A stretch of 46,065 nt of DNA. Source: Lentisphaeria bacterium. GTDB taxonomy: Bacteria > Verrucomicrobiota > Lentisphaeria > Victivallales > Victivallaceae. Position numbers and translations under genes: made by a program. Shown piece after piece: positions 31,329 to 40,335 of the stretch. Below the pieces are notes generated by a model, which saw nothing but the letters and a program-made list of their open reading frames with translations, was not told the origin of the DNA and ran no database searches. The stretch covers positions 1-46,065 of the forward strand of contig CAAGED010000046.1 of the NCBI GenBank assembly GCA_900768505.1. Reading direction: 5' to 3'. Numbering within the stretch: the first letter of the stretch is position 1; each line of letters begins with the position of its first letter.

Positions 31329-33854
31329 ATGGGTAGAATTGCAATATTTTTTACATTGTTGTCAACACTTCTGGCAGGGAGTGTTTCGTTGGGAGCCGGA
31401 GAGGTGGTTTTGTCCCTGACCGCTAACCAGGTGGCGGCGGATTCTGAATTTGTTTTGAAATTAAGCGCCTCGGGCAGTGTTAATCCGACCTTGCTGGAAG
31501 CTCCTGATTTTATGAAGGTATTGTCCGTCAGCCGCGGCTCATTTTCTCAAAGCATAAATGGTCAAACAACGCAGGAGAGCAGCAGTAATTATCTGGTCTC
31601 CATTGAACAACCCGGCGAATACTCCATTGGTCCATTGAAAGCTCAACTGGGTGATGAAGAGTTTTACACCAACGTGGTAAAAGTGAAGGTTATGGCTCCG
31701 GAAAAAATAACCGTGCCGATCACGAATACACAAAAAGGTGTGGTGGAAAATGCTGAAATCGGCGAGTTGATTTTTGGTGTCGGGTTGTTTCCGGGTGAAC
31801 GCACCAATTTTTACGTTGGTGAAGATATTCCGTTGGAACTAAAACTTTATGTAGCGGATAAAAGTAATTTCAACCTCGTTTACCCGGTAATTGATGCTGG
31901 AAAGGCTTTGTTTGCCGATTACACTGAAGCCGGTGGTGAAAATCAAAATTTTGCTCCGCTCTTTACCACCCGGGGAGAGGCTGGCGAACGAAAATATGAA
32001 ATTTATCACTTTAACACCAGCTTTCGGGCACTTGCGCCGGGAAAATTGCAGATCAATGCGGTGGAGAATGCAAAAATGCTAATTCGGGAGGGGCGCCGCT
32101 CATACAGTTTTTTTGACAGCGGCGTTAGAACCGAAGTCTACAAAATTAAATTTAAAATTCCGGAAATAACCATTATGCCGTTACCGGCGGCGGTGGAAAA
32201 AAGCAATTTTACCGGGTTGATCGGGGATTGGAAAATTACTGCCGCATTAGGTGAATCCTCCGTCCGGCAGGGGGAGGCGGTGAATTTGCATGTTGAGTTA
32301 AACGGGATTGGCGCAGTGGATAACTTGAGTGCGCCGGAGCTGAAAATTGCTGATTTTCGCATTTTTCCGCCGGAAATTGTGAAGCGTCCCGGCCGTTTAC
32401 CAGGAGATGTTGGTAAAATAAGCATTAGTTATGTTCTGATTCCGTTGCGGCAGGGGGAAAATCAACCGGTAGCATTTAATTTATCCACTTTCAATCCGGC
32501 TTCCGGAGAATATGCGGTCAATTCCTTTGATTTAATGTTAAACGTAGCACCTGGAGCCGTGGCGGCGGTGGAAGAGACGAACAAACACATGTTGTCGGAA
32601 AATATTTCAAATGCTGAAACGGCGGAAAAGCCGATTGTTTTGTCGGGCTGGAAGAATGAGGAGGGCAGTTGGATAACCCCCCCATTCGGAGTGCCGGGAT
32701 GGAAATTTTGGTTATGGCTGATTCCGGCGCCGTTGTTGTGGATGGTGTTGGAATTCCGGCGGCGCAAAATAATCAACCGGCAGGGCGATACGGCATACCG
32801 GCGCAAAATTGCCGCACGTAAACATGTCTCAAAGGTTGTTAAGACGCTGGCCGATTGTCCGCCGGAGGAGTTGCCCGGATTGGTCAATTCGCAGTTGCTG
32901 CCCTGCCTGGCGGATTACTGGAATTTGCCGCCGGGATCTACTGCAGGTGAGCTGGCCGAATCATCCAAGGCGAAGGAGATCAGGGAAACCTTGCAAAAAA
33001 TCGGTGAAATAAATTATGCACCGATTGCGCCTGACGAAGCGACATTGGAAGTTTGGCGTAATAATTTGCTTAATTTTTTGAAGCGTCTTGGAATGATTTT
33101 TATTTTGCCGCTTTTGATGGTTGGATTCGAACTCTCGGGGGGCGAGATCTCCGGGAGTGATTACTGGAGCGCGGCACACAATGCGGCACTGGAGGGAGAT
33201 TATACTCTGGCGGCTGAACAACTTTCTGCGTTGGAGCAGCTGAAAACTCCCGCAATGTCCGCTGAATGCGCATATAATTTGGGGTATGCGTTTCAAATGC
33301 TCGGCAAGAAAGAGTTAGCTTTATATTATTTTGAACAAGCCTATCTTTTGAAGCCGTGGGATGACGAAATCCAGTTTAATTTAAATATTTCAAGACATAA
33401 TTTTTTACAAAAATCAGTTAATTCAGCCGCCAATCCCGGTGAATTATTGGTTTTTTTAGTTCAGCATCTGCGCCCTGAACAGTATGCAATGGCGATGGTG
33501 ATTGTCTGGTCGATGTTGTTTATCTGGCTTATATTCCGGCGCCGCCAGCGGGGGGTGGTAAATTGGAGTGTTATATGTATTGGCGTATTGCTGCTGATCG
33601 GGTTTGCCGGAGCAATGATTTACGAAGTAAACGGGCCGTATAATTCCAGACGGGCGCTGGTGGTGGTGCCGCGCGCTGAATTTTACCGGCTGCCCAATGA
33701 ACTGGGGAGTTTCAGTGACGGTTCTCTAACTGGCGGCAGCTCCGTTGAAGTAGTGGAGAGACATGGAAATTTTGTTCGGGTCAAGGATGGACTCCGGGAT
33801 GGCTGGGTAAAATCCGATACGGTTAAATTATTATTGCCTGAGGTGCAGAATTGA
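31329..33854 (+). CDS. BatD-BatE fusion: BatD domain, TPR and SH3
   Basis: An 841-residue protein. It has a signal peptide, then a BatD-type region of repeated beta-sandwich domains (to about 440), a membrane helix (about 457-475) and a cytosolic helical part. A second hydrophobic segment (about 585-603, MIFILPLLMVGFELSGGE) resembles the signal peptide of a stand-alone BatE. It is followed by TPR repeats (YNLGYAFQMLGKKELALYYFEQAYLLKP), two more helices (about 719-735 and 745-768) and a C-terminal bacterial SH3 domain. BatD and BatE are separate in Bacteroides. It overlaps mscS-like gene by 4 nt. Confidence 0.9.
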   Translation: MGRIAIFFTLLSTLLAGSVSLGAGEVVLSLTANQVAADSEFVLKLSASGSVNPTLLEAPDFMKVLSVSRGSFSQSINGQTTQESSSNYLVSIEQPGEYSIGPLKAQLGDEEFYTNVVKVKVMAPEKITVPITNTQKGVVENAEIGELIFGVGLFPGERTNFYVGEDIPLELKLYVADKSNFNLVYPVIDAGKALFADYTEAGGENQNFAPLFTTRGEAGERKYEIYHFNTSFRALAPGKLQINAVENAKMLIREGRRSYSFFDSGVRTEVYKIKFKIPEITIMPLPAAVEKSNFTGLIGDWKITAALGESSVRQGEAVNLHVELNGIGAVDNLSAPELKIADFRIFPPEIVKRPGRLPGDVGKISISYVLIPLRQGENQPVAFNLSTFNPASGEYAVNSFDLMLNVAPGAVAAVEETNKHMLSENISNAETAEKPIVLSGWKNEEGSWITPPFGVPGWKFWLWLIPAPLLWMVLEFRRRKIINRQGDTAYRRKIAARKHVSKVVKTLADCPPEELPGLVNSQLLPCLADYWNLPPGSTAGELAESSKAKEIRETLQKIGEINYAPIAPDEATLEVWRNNLLNFLKRLGMIFILPLLMVGFELSGGEISGSDYWSAAHNAALEGDYTLAAEQLSALEQLKTPAMSAECAYNLGYAFQMLGKKELALYYFEQAYLLKPWDDEIQFNLNISRHNFLQKSVNSAANPGELLVFLVQHLRPEQYAMAMVIVWSMLFIWLIFRRRQRGVVNWSVICIGVLLLIGFAGAMIYEVNGPYNSRRALVVVPRAEFYRLPNELGSFSDGSLTGGSSVEVVERHGNFVRVKDGLRDGWVKSDTVKLLLPEVQN

Positions 33855-35218
33855 ATTATTTAAAACAATATATCCTGGCCTTGGCTGGGGGGATGATTCT
33901 GAGTTGGACAATGATTTTGTCCGGCGCGGAGCCCGTGGTGGCGGAGCTTGATCCCTTGGCGGCGGAGCCAAAACTTTCCTCTTCCTCCGCCGTTGCTGAT
34001 TCAGCCGTGACTGCGGACAACACACTGGCAACGTTGGAGGAAGATATTGTGCCGCCTGAAGTGGTGGTCTCCGAAGTGGAGGACGATTGGCGGGAGTTGC
34101 GGCAATGGTTCAGCCGGGAAAAACATGCACTTTGGATTATGTCGGTCAAGGTTACGCTTGGCTTGCTGCTGGGAGTTGCCATTGCCTGGTTGTTGCACTG
34201 GCTTTTTCGTCTTCCTCATGTCAAAAAGGGGCAGAGTAACTTTGCATTGCGTATGTGGCAGGCGGTTTCCGGACCATTGGTGTTGATTTTGACCTTGGTT
34301 TGGGTGTTTTTTTCCATGCAGAAAGTTCTGTTGACCGTGCCGGGTGGATATGCCTGGGAGGTTCGGATTTTTTTTGCCGGAATGGTTTTTACCGTGACTT
34401 GGGGACTCTTTCATCTGGTGGAATTGCTGACGGAAAAATTGACCGTAATTGCCCGGAGGGATACTAATAATTTAGATTGTCTGATGGTGGTGTTAATCGG
34501 CAAAGTATTGAAGTTAAGTTTGCTGGCGCTGGCGCTGGTATTTGTGGTACGCAATGTTTTCAATTTGCACATTGGCACCTTGTTGACCGGCGCCGGGATA
34601 ATTGGTTTGGCGTTGGCTTTTTCTGCCAAGGATATGCTGTCTAATTTCTTTGGCTCAATTGTGATTGTGATGGACAAACCGTTTCAGGTGGGTGATCGAA
34701 TCAAAATTGATGATTGCAACGGTATTGTCACGCAGGTTGGTATCCGCTCCACCCGGATTTTGACTGAAGATGAGGATATTTTTACCATTCCTAACAGCAT
34801 TTTCACCTCCAATAAAGTGATTAATATCAGCCGCAAGGGGAAAATAAAATATATTTTCACCATAAATTTAACATATTCAACTACGGCGGATGAGATGAAA
34901 TTGGCATCGGATATTCTGCATAAAATTGTCGATGATTTTCATGGCGAGGATCTGCCGGAATATAAACCGAGAATTTTTTTCAGTTCCCTTAGCAATTGGT
35001 CAATGAATATCAAGGTGATTATGTGGTTGAAAAGCTCGGATTTCAAGGTGATTGAAGAGTATGTCAATGAAATTAATTTTGCCATTGTCCGCGAGTTCAA
35101 TGCCAATAAACTTAATATGGCCTTCCCGACTTCCTCCAATTATCTGCTCTCCGACCCGGATAATCCGCTACTGGTCTCCGTGCGGCAGCCGGATGAAGTT
35201 ATAAACAACAAAAATTGA
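33851..35218 (+). CDS. MscS-family mechanosensitive channel
   Basis: A 455-residue small-conductance mechanosensitive channel relative with a signal-like N terminus, an exported acidic linker and about four or five membrane helices. The pore-lining helix is GAGIIGLALAFSAKDMLSNF, followed by the family beta domain (VIVMDKPFQVGDRIKI, IRSTRILTEDEDIFTIPNS) and a C-terminal alpha/beta domain. The start is the TTG at 33851 overlapping the previous TGA (TTGA), with GAGGTG 5 nt upstream, so translation is coupled to the Bat fusion. Placing a tension-gated channel inside the bat operon supports an envelope-stress role. Confidence 0.92.
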   Translation: MNYLKQYILALAGGMILSWTMILSGAEPVVAELDPLAAEPKLSSSSAVADSAVTADNTLATLEEDIVPPEVVVSEVEDDWRELRQWFSREKHALWIMSVKVTLGLLLGVAIAWLLHWLFRLPHVKKGQSNFALRMWQAVSGPLVLILTLVWVFFSMQKVLLTVPGGYAWEVRIFFAGMVFTVTWGLFHLVELLTEKLTVIARRDTNNLDCLMVVLIGKVLKLSLLALALVFVVRNVFNLHIGTLLTGAGIIGLALAFSAKDMLSNFFGSIVIVMDKPFQVGDRIKIDDCNGIVTQVGIRSTRILTEDEDIFTIPNSIFTSNKVINISRKGKIKYIFTINLTYSTTADEMKLASDILHKIVDDFHGEDLPEYKPRIFFSSLSNWSMNIKVIMWLKSSDFKVIEEYVNEINFAIVREFNANKLNMAFPTSSNYLLSDPDNPLLVSVRQPDEVINNKN

Positions 35219-35220
35219 GT

Positions 35221-35679
35221 TTATTGAATAAATTGCGCCAGCATTTTAAAACATTTCATTCCCGAGTAGTAGGCGGCTAGGCAGAACAGGTAGCGACAAA
35301 ATTTTCCCAGCGTCATCAACAAAATAAATTGCCGTGGATTGTACTTGAAAAAGCCCAACCCGACGGCCAGTATGTCACCAATCAGCGGCAGAAAACATCC
35401 AAATGCCGCCCAACTGCCGTATTTATTTATTCTGGTCTGCACGGCAGTGATTTGAGGCTTGGTAATGCGACAGCAGCGTTCCAGCCATGTTAGTTTGCCG
35501 AAATATCCCAAAAAAAAGGTGCAAATGCTCCCCAGAGAATTGCCGATTGTGGCACTCAGTAATGCCGCAATCGGATCAACTCCCATATTCAGTACTCCGG
35601 CCAATGCCAGTTCGGAACTGAACGGTATAACCGTTGCGGCCAAAAAAGCACTTACGCTTAGCAATAACAATGGCGTCAT
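35221..35679 (-). CDS. VTT-domain (YqaA/DedA-type) membrane protein
   Basis: A 152-residue membrane protein of the YqaA/DedA superfamily. Typical signs are PFSSELALAGVLNMGVDP near the start, NSLGSICTFFLGYFGK, the basic segment, and PLIGDILAVGLGFFKYNPRQFILLMTLGKFCRY. Relatives affect membrane lipid or polyprenyl-phosphate movement. It converges with the mscS-like gene with only 2 nt between the stops. It is the last of a minus-strand group of three small envelope genes. Confidence 0.85.
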   Translation of the reverse strand: MTPLLLLSVSAFLAATVIPFSSELALAGVLNMGVDPIAALLSATIGNSLGSICTFFLGYFGKLTWLERCCRITKPQITAVQTRINKYGSWAAFGCFLPLIGDILAVGLGFFKYNPRQFILLMTLGKFCRYLFCLAAYYSGMKCFKMLAQFIQ

Positions 35680-35695
35680 ATTTAAATAAATAAAC

Positions 35696-36244
35696 TCAGT
35701 TGGCGATCAGGCGGAAAACTTTGGTTTTTGCGTGCAAAGTTTTGTGGGTGAGTTCGCCGTATGCTTCGAAATACTTGGTTGTTCCCGGGCGAATTTCCTC
35801 AATGAACGGCAGGGGTTTTTCGATAAATGCCGCATTGTACGGCTTTAAAACCAGCCGGTTTCGGCGTTGTTCCTGCGCCGGGGCGGTGATATCGGTAAGC
35901 CATGTTTCGCTGATTGGTTTGCCGCTTTCGTCGATTTCCCGGTAGTAGATGCGGATGTTGTTTACATCATCCATAAACCATTCGCGGACGTCTAAATCTT
36001 TTTCGCCAAGATTGACCAGCCGGAAAGTTAACAATGCACTTAAGCCTGACATGTATATTGGAATTTCGTTGGGTACCAGAAGTGAAATATTGGCGTCTTC
36101 CGGAGCCTTGTAATCTGGATAAATTACCTTGTCAGCACGATGAGCCACCGGCAGAACAACCTTTTCACTGCAACCGCTGAGCATGGCTGCGAGACTGCTG
36201 ATTGATAATGCCCATAACAAAGTGGTAAAATATTTATTGCTCAT
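35696..36244 (-). CDS. Predicted lipoprotein of unknown function
   Basis: A 182-residue protein with a lipoprotein signal peptide and lipobox (AMLSGC, Cys at about 25), then a mainly beta body (TFRLVNLGEKDLDVREWF). No family is recognised. The residue after Cys is Ser, which in enterics favours the outer membrane, a rule that may not hold here. It lies 16 nt upstream of the VTT gene on the same strand, and the small membrane gene precedes it by 49 nt. Confidence 0.75.
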   Translation of the reverse strand: MSNKYFTTLLWALSISSLAAMLSGCSEKVVLPVAHRADKVIYPDYKAPEDANISLLVPNEIPIYMSGLSALLTFRLVNLGEKDLDVREWFMDDVNNIRIYYREIDESGKPISETWLTDITAPAQEQRRNRLVLKPYNAAFIEKPLPFIEEIRPGTTKYFEAYGELTHKTLHAKTKVFRLIAN

Positions 36245-36293
36245 TTTGGTTTTTCCGCCTGTTGATTTTGTTTTTCGACCAATAATAAATCTT

Positions 36294-36644
36294 TTATTGA
36301 GCCCGTACCGAACGATGAGATGATTGAGTATTGTTTTTTTTGCCGATATTGCTGCGGATTATGTAGATAAATAACAAAATATAACTTATGATTAATACCC
36401 AGGTGGCAATGTTGGAGTTGAATACCTGTTCGAAACTTACCGGCTTGTCCAACGGAGAACCGCCTTTGCCGAATTGGGAAATCATAAACGACACCACACC
36501 GCAACCCACCATGAAAATTCCGGTCCAGAGAATGGAGCCAACAACAAAGAAAAACAATTTCAGCATATAATCTTTACCGGACTCCTGAATGCGTTTAGCC
36601 GGATAACTGGTAAAGGTTGGACCAACTTTTCTGCGTTTACTCAT
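36294..36644 (-). CDS. Small two-helix membrane protein of unknown function
   Basis: A 116-residue protein with a basic N terminus and two hydrophobic helices (LFFFVVGSILWTGIFMVGCG and WVLIISYILLFIYII), then a basic tail. It resembles no family I can name. The ATG at 36644 is preferred; an ATG at 36665 in the same frame would add MQRTKSN with no better ribosome-binding site. It is the first gene of the small minus-strand envelope group. It is short, but the helix layout and codon pattern look genuine. Confidence 0.6.
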   Translation of the reverse strand: MSKRRKVGPTFTSYPAKRIQESGKDYMLKLFFFVVGSILWTGIFMVGCGVVSFMISQFGKGGSPLDKPVSFEQVFNSNIATWVLIISYILLFIYIIRSNIGKKNNTQSSHRSVRAQ

Positions 36645-36739
36645 ATTACTTTTTGTCCTCTGCAAAATTTAGGAATATTTACACTTAATCGTTCGTAATT
36701 TAGCACCACTGACTGAAAAAATCAAATCCATTCCAAGGT

Positions 36740-37969
36740 TTATGCGTGTTTTACCTTGTTTTCATGCAATAGTTCACGCAGCATCAGCATGGCCTGGGCG
36801 CAACTTTTCAAGCGAACTGCATTGCGATCGCCGCTAAAATGATTTTCCGTGATAATTGTTTTAGCTCCCACTTTTGCCCCGATGTAGACCAGACCTACCG
36901 GTTTTGTTCCGCTGCCGCCGCCGGGGCCGGCAATTCCTGTAGTGGCGAGGGCGCAATCCGCCGTCATCAGTTTTGATACACCGTTTAACATTGCTTCGGC
37001 GCACTGGCGGCTTACTGCACCGTGTTGCCGCAGGATTTCCTCCGGAACGCCTAAAACCTTATTTTTAACCTCATTGGCATAACTAACCACGCTTCCCAGC
37101 AGAACGTCGGAGGAGCCTGGTATGTCGGTAAGTGTTTTGGCAATCAGGCCGCCGGTGCAGGATTCGGCGGCGGCAAATGTGAAATGTTTTTTTCGCATGA
37201 GTTCCAGCAACTCTTCCGGCAGTCCTCCGGCGTTGACACACGCGGAGTTGAAAATTACCGCCACCTGCTCTTGAGCCTGATTGAATTTTTCCCGGTCAGT
37301 GGAAAAAATGGTCAATTTGCACCCCTCGGCAGTGGCGCAGAATGTTTTGCCGACATCCGGTAAAACTCCACAACGGCGTTCTACCTCCAACTCGGGAATT
37401 CCGGCCATAAGTGTGGTTTGCATATAAACGGTTTGAGAATTGTATTGCATTAGTTTTTTTGCAAGTTCCGGCAGCATCGGAATAAGTTCGCAGGGTGGTC
37501 CGGGGAGCATTGCAACAAGTTTATTGCCGATTTCGTCCGGCAGGCGAATGAAAATCCCCGGGGCGGTGCCGTTAAAATTTGGAATGAATTCTCCATATTC
37601 CGGCAGGTTGGCCTGATTTAGATATGTCTCCGGATATACCTTGTCGCCGTGGCGGAATTGCCAGTAATCGATAAGTTTTTTCTCCTGCTCCTGAACCCGC
37701 TTTTGAGTTAGATTCAATGCGGAAGCCACTGCATCCCGGGTGATGTCGTCCGCAGTTGGCCCCAAACCGCCGGAGATAATTACCAGATCGTAATTTTGCA
37801 GCGAGCTGGCGACGGCATCGCGTAAAATTGCCATTTCGTCCGGGATGGTCAGTATGGTTTCCGGAGACATTCCGTGGAGTCTCAGCTGCCGGGCCAAGTC
37901 GGTGGCGTTGGTGTTTATGACACTGCCTTGCAGCAGTTCACTGCCGGTGCAAATAATAATGATTTTCAT
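36740..37969 (-). CDS. cinA: CinA-family protein (NMN amidohydrolase type)
   Basis: A 409-residue CinA protein with an N-terminal molybdopterin-binding-like (COG1058) domain (GSELLQGSVINTNA, SGGLGPTADDITRDAVA, PGPPCELIPML) and a C-terminal CinA domain (AAESCTGGLIAKTLTDIPGS, ATTGIAGPGGGSGTKPVGLV). The C-terminal domain deamidates nicotinamide mononucleotide in pyridine nucleotide recycling; the N-terminal domain hydrolyses ADP-ribose in some species. Both are present, so this is the full-length form. The ribosome-binding site is weak. nadC, another NAD gene, lies 2.4 kb away on the other strand. Confidence 0.96.
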   Translation of the reverse strand: MKIIIICTGSELLQGSVINTNATDLARQLRLHGMSPETILTIPDEMAILRDAVASSLQNYDLVIISGGLGPTADDITRDAVASALNLTQKRVQEQEKKLIDYWQFRHGDKVYPETYLNQANLPEYGEFIPNFNGTAPGIFIRLPDEIGNKLVAMLPGPPCELIPMLPELAKKLMQYNSQTVYMQTTLMAGIPELEVERRCGVLPDVGKTFCATAEGCKLTIFSTDREKFNQAQEQVAVIFNSACVNAGGLPEELLELMRKKHFTFAAAESCTGGLIAKTLTDIPGSSDVLLGSVVSYANEVKNKVLGVPEEILRQHGAVSRQCAEAMLNGVSKLMTADCALATTGIAGPGGGSGTKPVGLVYIGAKVGAKTIITENHFSGDRNAVRLKSCAQAMLMLRELLHENKVKHA

Positions 37970-38201
37970 AAATTTTACATGCCTGATTAATATTGCGGCA
38001 TTGGAAAAAATACAATCATACTGATTGAATAAGCTCCAATTGTCGGGTATTTTTTGTGTTTTATTGGTAAAAAAAGTAAATTTGCGTTAATTTTGCATTT
38101 TAAATTATATTGCAACTGGAAATTTGTCAATTGAGTAATTAAATTACCGGTTGAATATTTTTAATTTTTTTCGGTTTTACAAATTTTAAGATGAGAAAAT
38201 A

Positions 38202-39482
38202 ATGAATCTGCAAGTAAATAAGTCTTTAATCGCCGGTGATGTATTTGTTCCCGGCTCCAAATCTCATACCATACGGGCCATTGTCGGAGGAATGATGGCT
38301 GATGGTGTAAGTTATATTCGTTATCCGCTGAAATCCGCCGACACCATCTCCTGCTTCAATGCGGCTAAAAGTTTCGGCATCAAAATCACTGAATCAGAAA
38401 ATTTGTGGCGGGTGGAGGGGCGCGGAGGTGAATTATCCGTTCCGACTGCACCAATTGACATGGGTAATTCCGGCACCGGGATAAAATTTTTTGCCGGATT
38501 GGCATCGCTGAAGGAGTTCGAAAGCACTTTTGTCGGAGACGAATCATTGTGCAGCCGTCCCATGCAGCCGCTTTTGAGTGCGCTGGAGAATTTGGGGTGT
38601 CGCACCGAGTCAAATCACGGCAAGGCGCCCTTGAGGGTACAAGGACCATATCAGGGGGGATTCAGCGAAGTCGAAGGGATTAGCAGTCAATATTTAAGTG
38701 CGTTGCTTTTTGCGGCGCCTTACGGCAAAATCCGTTCGGTGTTTGAGGTACCGCTGCTTAACGAAAAACCTTATGTCGGCATCACATTGAAATGGCTGGA
38801 TTTATTGAAAGTAACTTATGAGGCGGATTTAGCGTCCGGGCATTTTGAACTGGAAGGAAATCAAAAATTTGCGCCATTTGACCTGAATATTCCGGCGGAT
38901 TTTTCCACGGCGGCTTTCCCTCTGGCGGCGGCGGCTCTGGCCGGAGGGGAGGAGGGGGTAAAAATTCATAATTTGGATTTTAACGATGTTCAGGGAGACA
39001 AGGCGGTATTTGATTATCTGGCCATGGCAGGAGCTGATATTTCCCGTCAGAATGGATTTTGTCAGGTTTTCGGCAGTAGCGATAAAATGCACGGGGTGGA
39101 AATTGATATGAATGCCACACCGGATGCTTTGCCGATTATGGCGGTTGCATTGGCGGCGGCCAAGGGTGAAAGCCGTATTTACAATGTGGCGCAGGCGCGT
39201 ATAAAGGAGTGCGATCGAATTCATTGCATGTGTGTGGAGCTTAAAAAGTTGGGAGTTGAGGTCGAGGAACTGCCCGATGGCATGGTAATTCATGGTGGGC
39301 GGATTCACGGCGGAGAGGTGACCAGTTACGGAGACCATCGGATTGCCATGGCACTGGCGGTGGCCGGTTTAATTGCCGAATCGCCGGTGATAATCGAGGA
39401 TGCCGGAGCGTGTACGGTGACATATCCCAATTTTATTCGGGATTTTCAGCAGCTTGGCGCCAATTTCAAAATTACGGAGTAG
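38202..39482 (+). CDS. aroA: 3-phosphoshikimate 1-carboxyvinyltransferase (EPSP synthase)
   Basis: AroA transfers the enolpyruvyl group of PEP to shikimate-3-phosphate in aromatic amino-acid synthesis. The 426-residue protein carries the family motifs PGSKSHTIRA, MGNSGTGIKFFAGL, SRPMQPLLSAL, GISSQYLSALL, and the C-terminal SYGDHRIAMALAVAG. The glycine-loop form NSGTGIKF departs from the commoner GNAGTAMR, so this is a divergent member. It starts a plus-strand run; the next gene follows after 3 nt. No clear promoter was found in the AT-rich 230-nt gap before it. Confidence 0.95.
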   Translation: MNLQVNKSLIAGDVFVPGSKSHTIRAIVGGMMADGVSYIRYPLKSADTISCFNAAKSFGIKITESENLWRVEGRGGELSVPTAPIDMGNSGTGIKFFAGLASLKEFESTFVGDESLCSRPMQPLLSALENLGCRTESNHGKAPLRVQGPYQGGFSEVEGISSQYLSALLFAAPYGKIRSVFEVPLLNEKPYVGITLKWLDLLKVTYEADLASGHFELEGNQKFAPFDLNIPADFSTAAFPLAAAALAGGEEGVKIHNLDFNDVQGDKAVFDYLAMAGADISRQNGFCQVFGSSDKMHGVEIDMNATPDALPIMAVALAAAKGESRIYNVAQARIKECDRIHCMCVELKKLGVEVEELPDGMVIHGGRIHGGEVTSYGDHRIAMALAVAGLIAESPVIIEDAGACTVTYPNFIRDFQQLGANFKITE

Positions 39483-39485
39483 ACG

Positions 39486-40274
39486 ATGAATATAATGATG
39501 ATTGGCGATATTGTCGGCAAGGGCGGACGGCAGGCCATAAAAGAGCTGGTGCCGGAATTGCGGCGTAAATATAACGTTTCATTCTGCATTGCCAATGCCG
39601 AGAATGTGGCCGCCGGAGCTGGATTAAGCGTGAAATGTCTGCAGGATATGAGTGAGGTGGTGGATGTTTTCACCAGCGGCGACCACACTTGGGATCAGAA
39701 GGGTTTTGACAGCGAAATCGCCGCTTTCGACCGCATTATCCGACCGGCTAACTTTCATAAAAATCAGCCGGGACGGGGAGTTGGAATTTTTCGTAATCCG
39801 CTGGGCGGCGATGTGGTGGTAATCAGTTTAATGGGGCAGGTGTTTATGCGGGATTGTGCCTCCTGTCCCTTTGAAAAAATCGATGAGGTGCTGGCTAATT
39901 TACCTAAAGGGATTAAGAATATTTTTGTGGATTTTCACGGCGAAGCCACCAGCGAAAAAATTGCCATGGGCCGTTATTTGGACGGACGGGTTACGGCGGT
40001 AGTTGGTACGCATACGCATGTTCAGACGGCGGATGCGGAGGTTTTTCCCGGCGGAACGGCATATATTTCTGATTTGGGGATGACCGGCGCCGCTTATTCA
40101 GTGCTGGGGCGTGAGGTCAAGGATGTGATTTTCAAATTCACCACCGGGATGCCCTGCCGGCTGAATGTGGTTGAGAAGGGGCGTATGAGGATTGACGGGG
40201 TGGTGATAAATTATGATGGTATCAGCGGACGCGCCAGGGAAATCACCAATTTTTCTCATTATTTTGAGGTTTGA
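39486..40274 (+). CDS. YmdB-family metallophosphoesterase
   Basis: A 262-residue protein of the TIGR00282/YmdB family, cyclic-nucleotide phosphodiesterase-like enzymes in Bacillus. Motifs are MIGDIVGKGGR, NAENVAAGAGL, SGDHTWDQ, FHGEATSEK and GTHTHVQTAD. The third motif has Asp where many relatives have Asn (GNH), a metal-ligand position. The target here is unknown. It is packed between aroA and nadC in one run. Confidence 0.9.
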   Translation: MNIMMIGDIVGKGGRQAIKELVPELRRKYNVSFCIANAENVAAGAGLSVKCLQDMSEVVDVFTSGDHTWDQKGFDSEIAAFDRIIRPANFHKNQPGRGVGIFRNPLGGDVVVISLMGQVFMRDCASCPFEKIDEVLANLPKGIKNIFVDFHGEATSEKIAMGRYLDGRVTAVVGTHTHVQTADAEVFPGGTAYISDLGMTGAAYSVLGREVKDVIFKFTTGMPCRLNVVEKGRMRIDGVVINYDGISGRAREITNFSHYFEV

Positions 40275-40335
40275 ACTCCCAAATGACGTGTTGGGTATAA
40301 ATTGAAAATATCTTTTTAATATGGAGTGAAATAAT

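Noticed and set aside
31539..31733. Antisense frame beginning MCIRDR, a string sometimes seen in adapter-derived artefacts
   Set aside because: The bases lie inside the well-formed BatD coding sequence and do not match an adapter beyond a few codons; coincidence.
36241..36504. Minus-strand 87-residue frame overlapping the small membrane gene
   Set aside because: It is a shadow frame; the membrane-protein frame has a better start and coherent helices.
40278..40295. CCCAA/TTGGG hairpin before nadC as a terminator
   Set aside because: Five base pairs, an 8-nt loop and no U tract directly after it; too weak to call.
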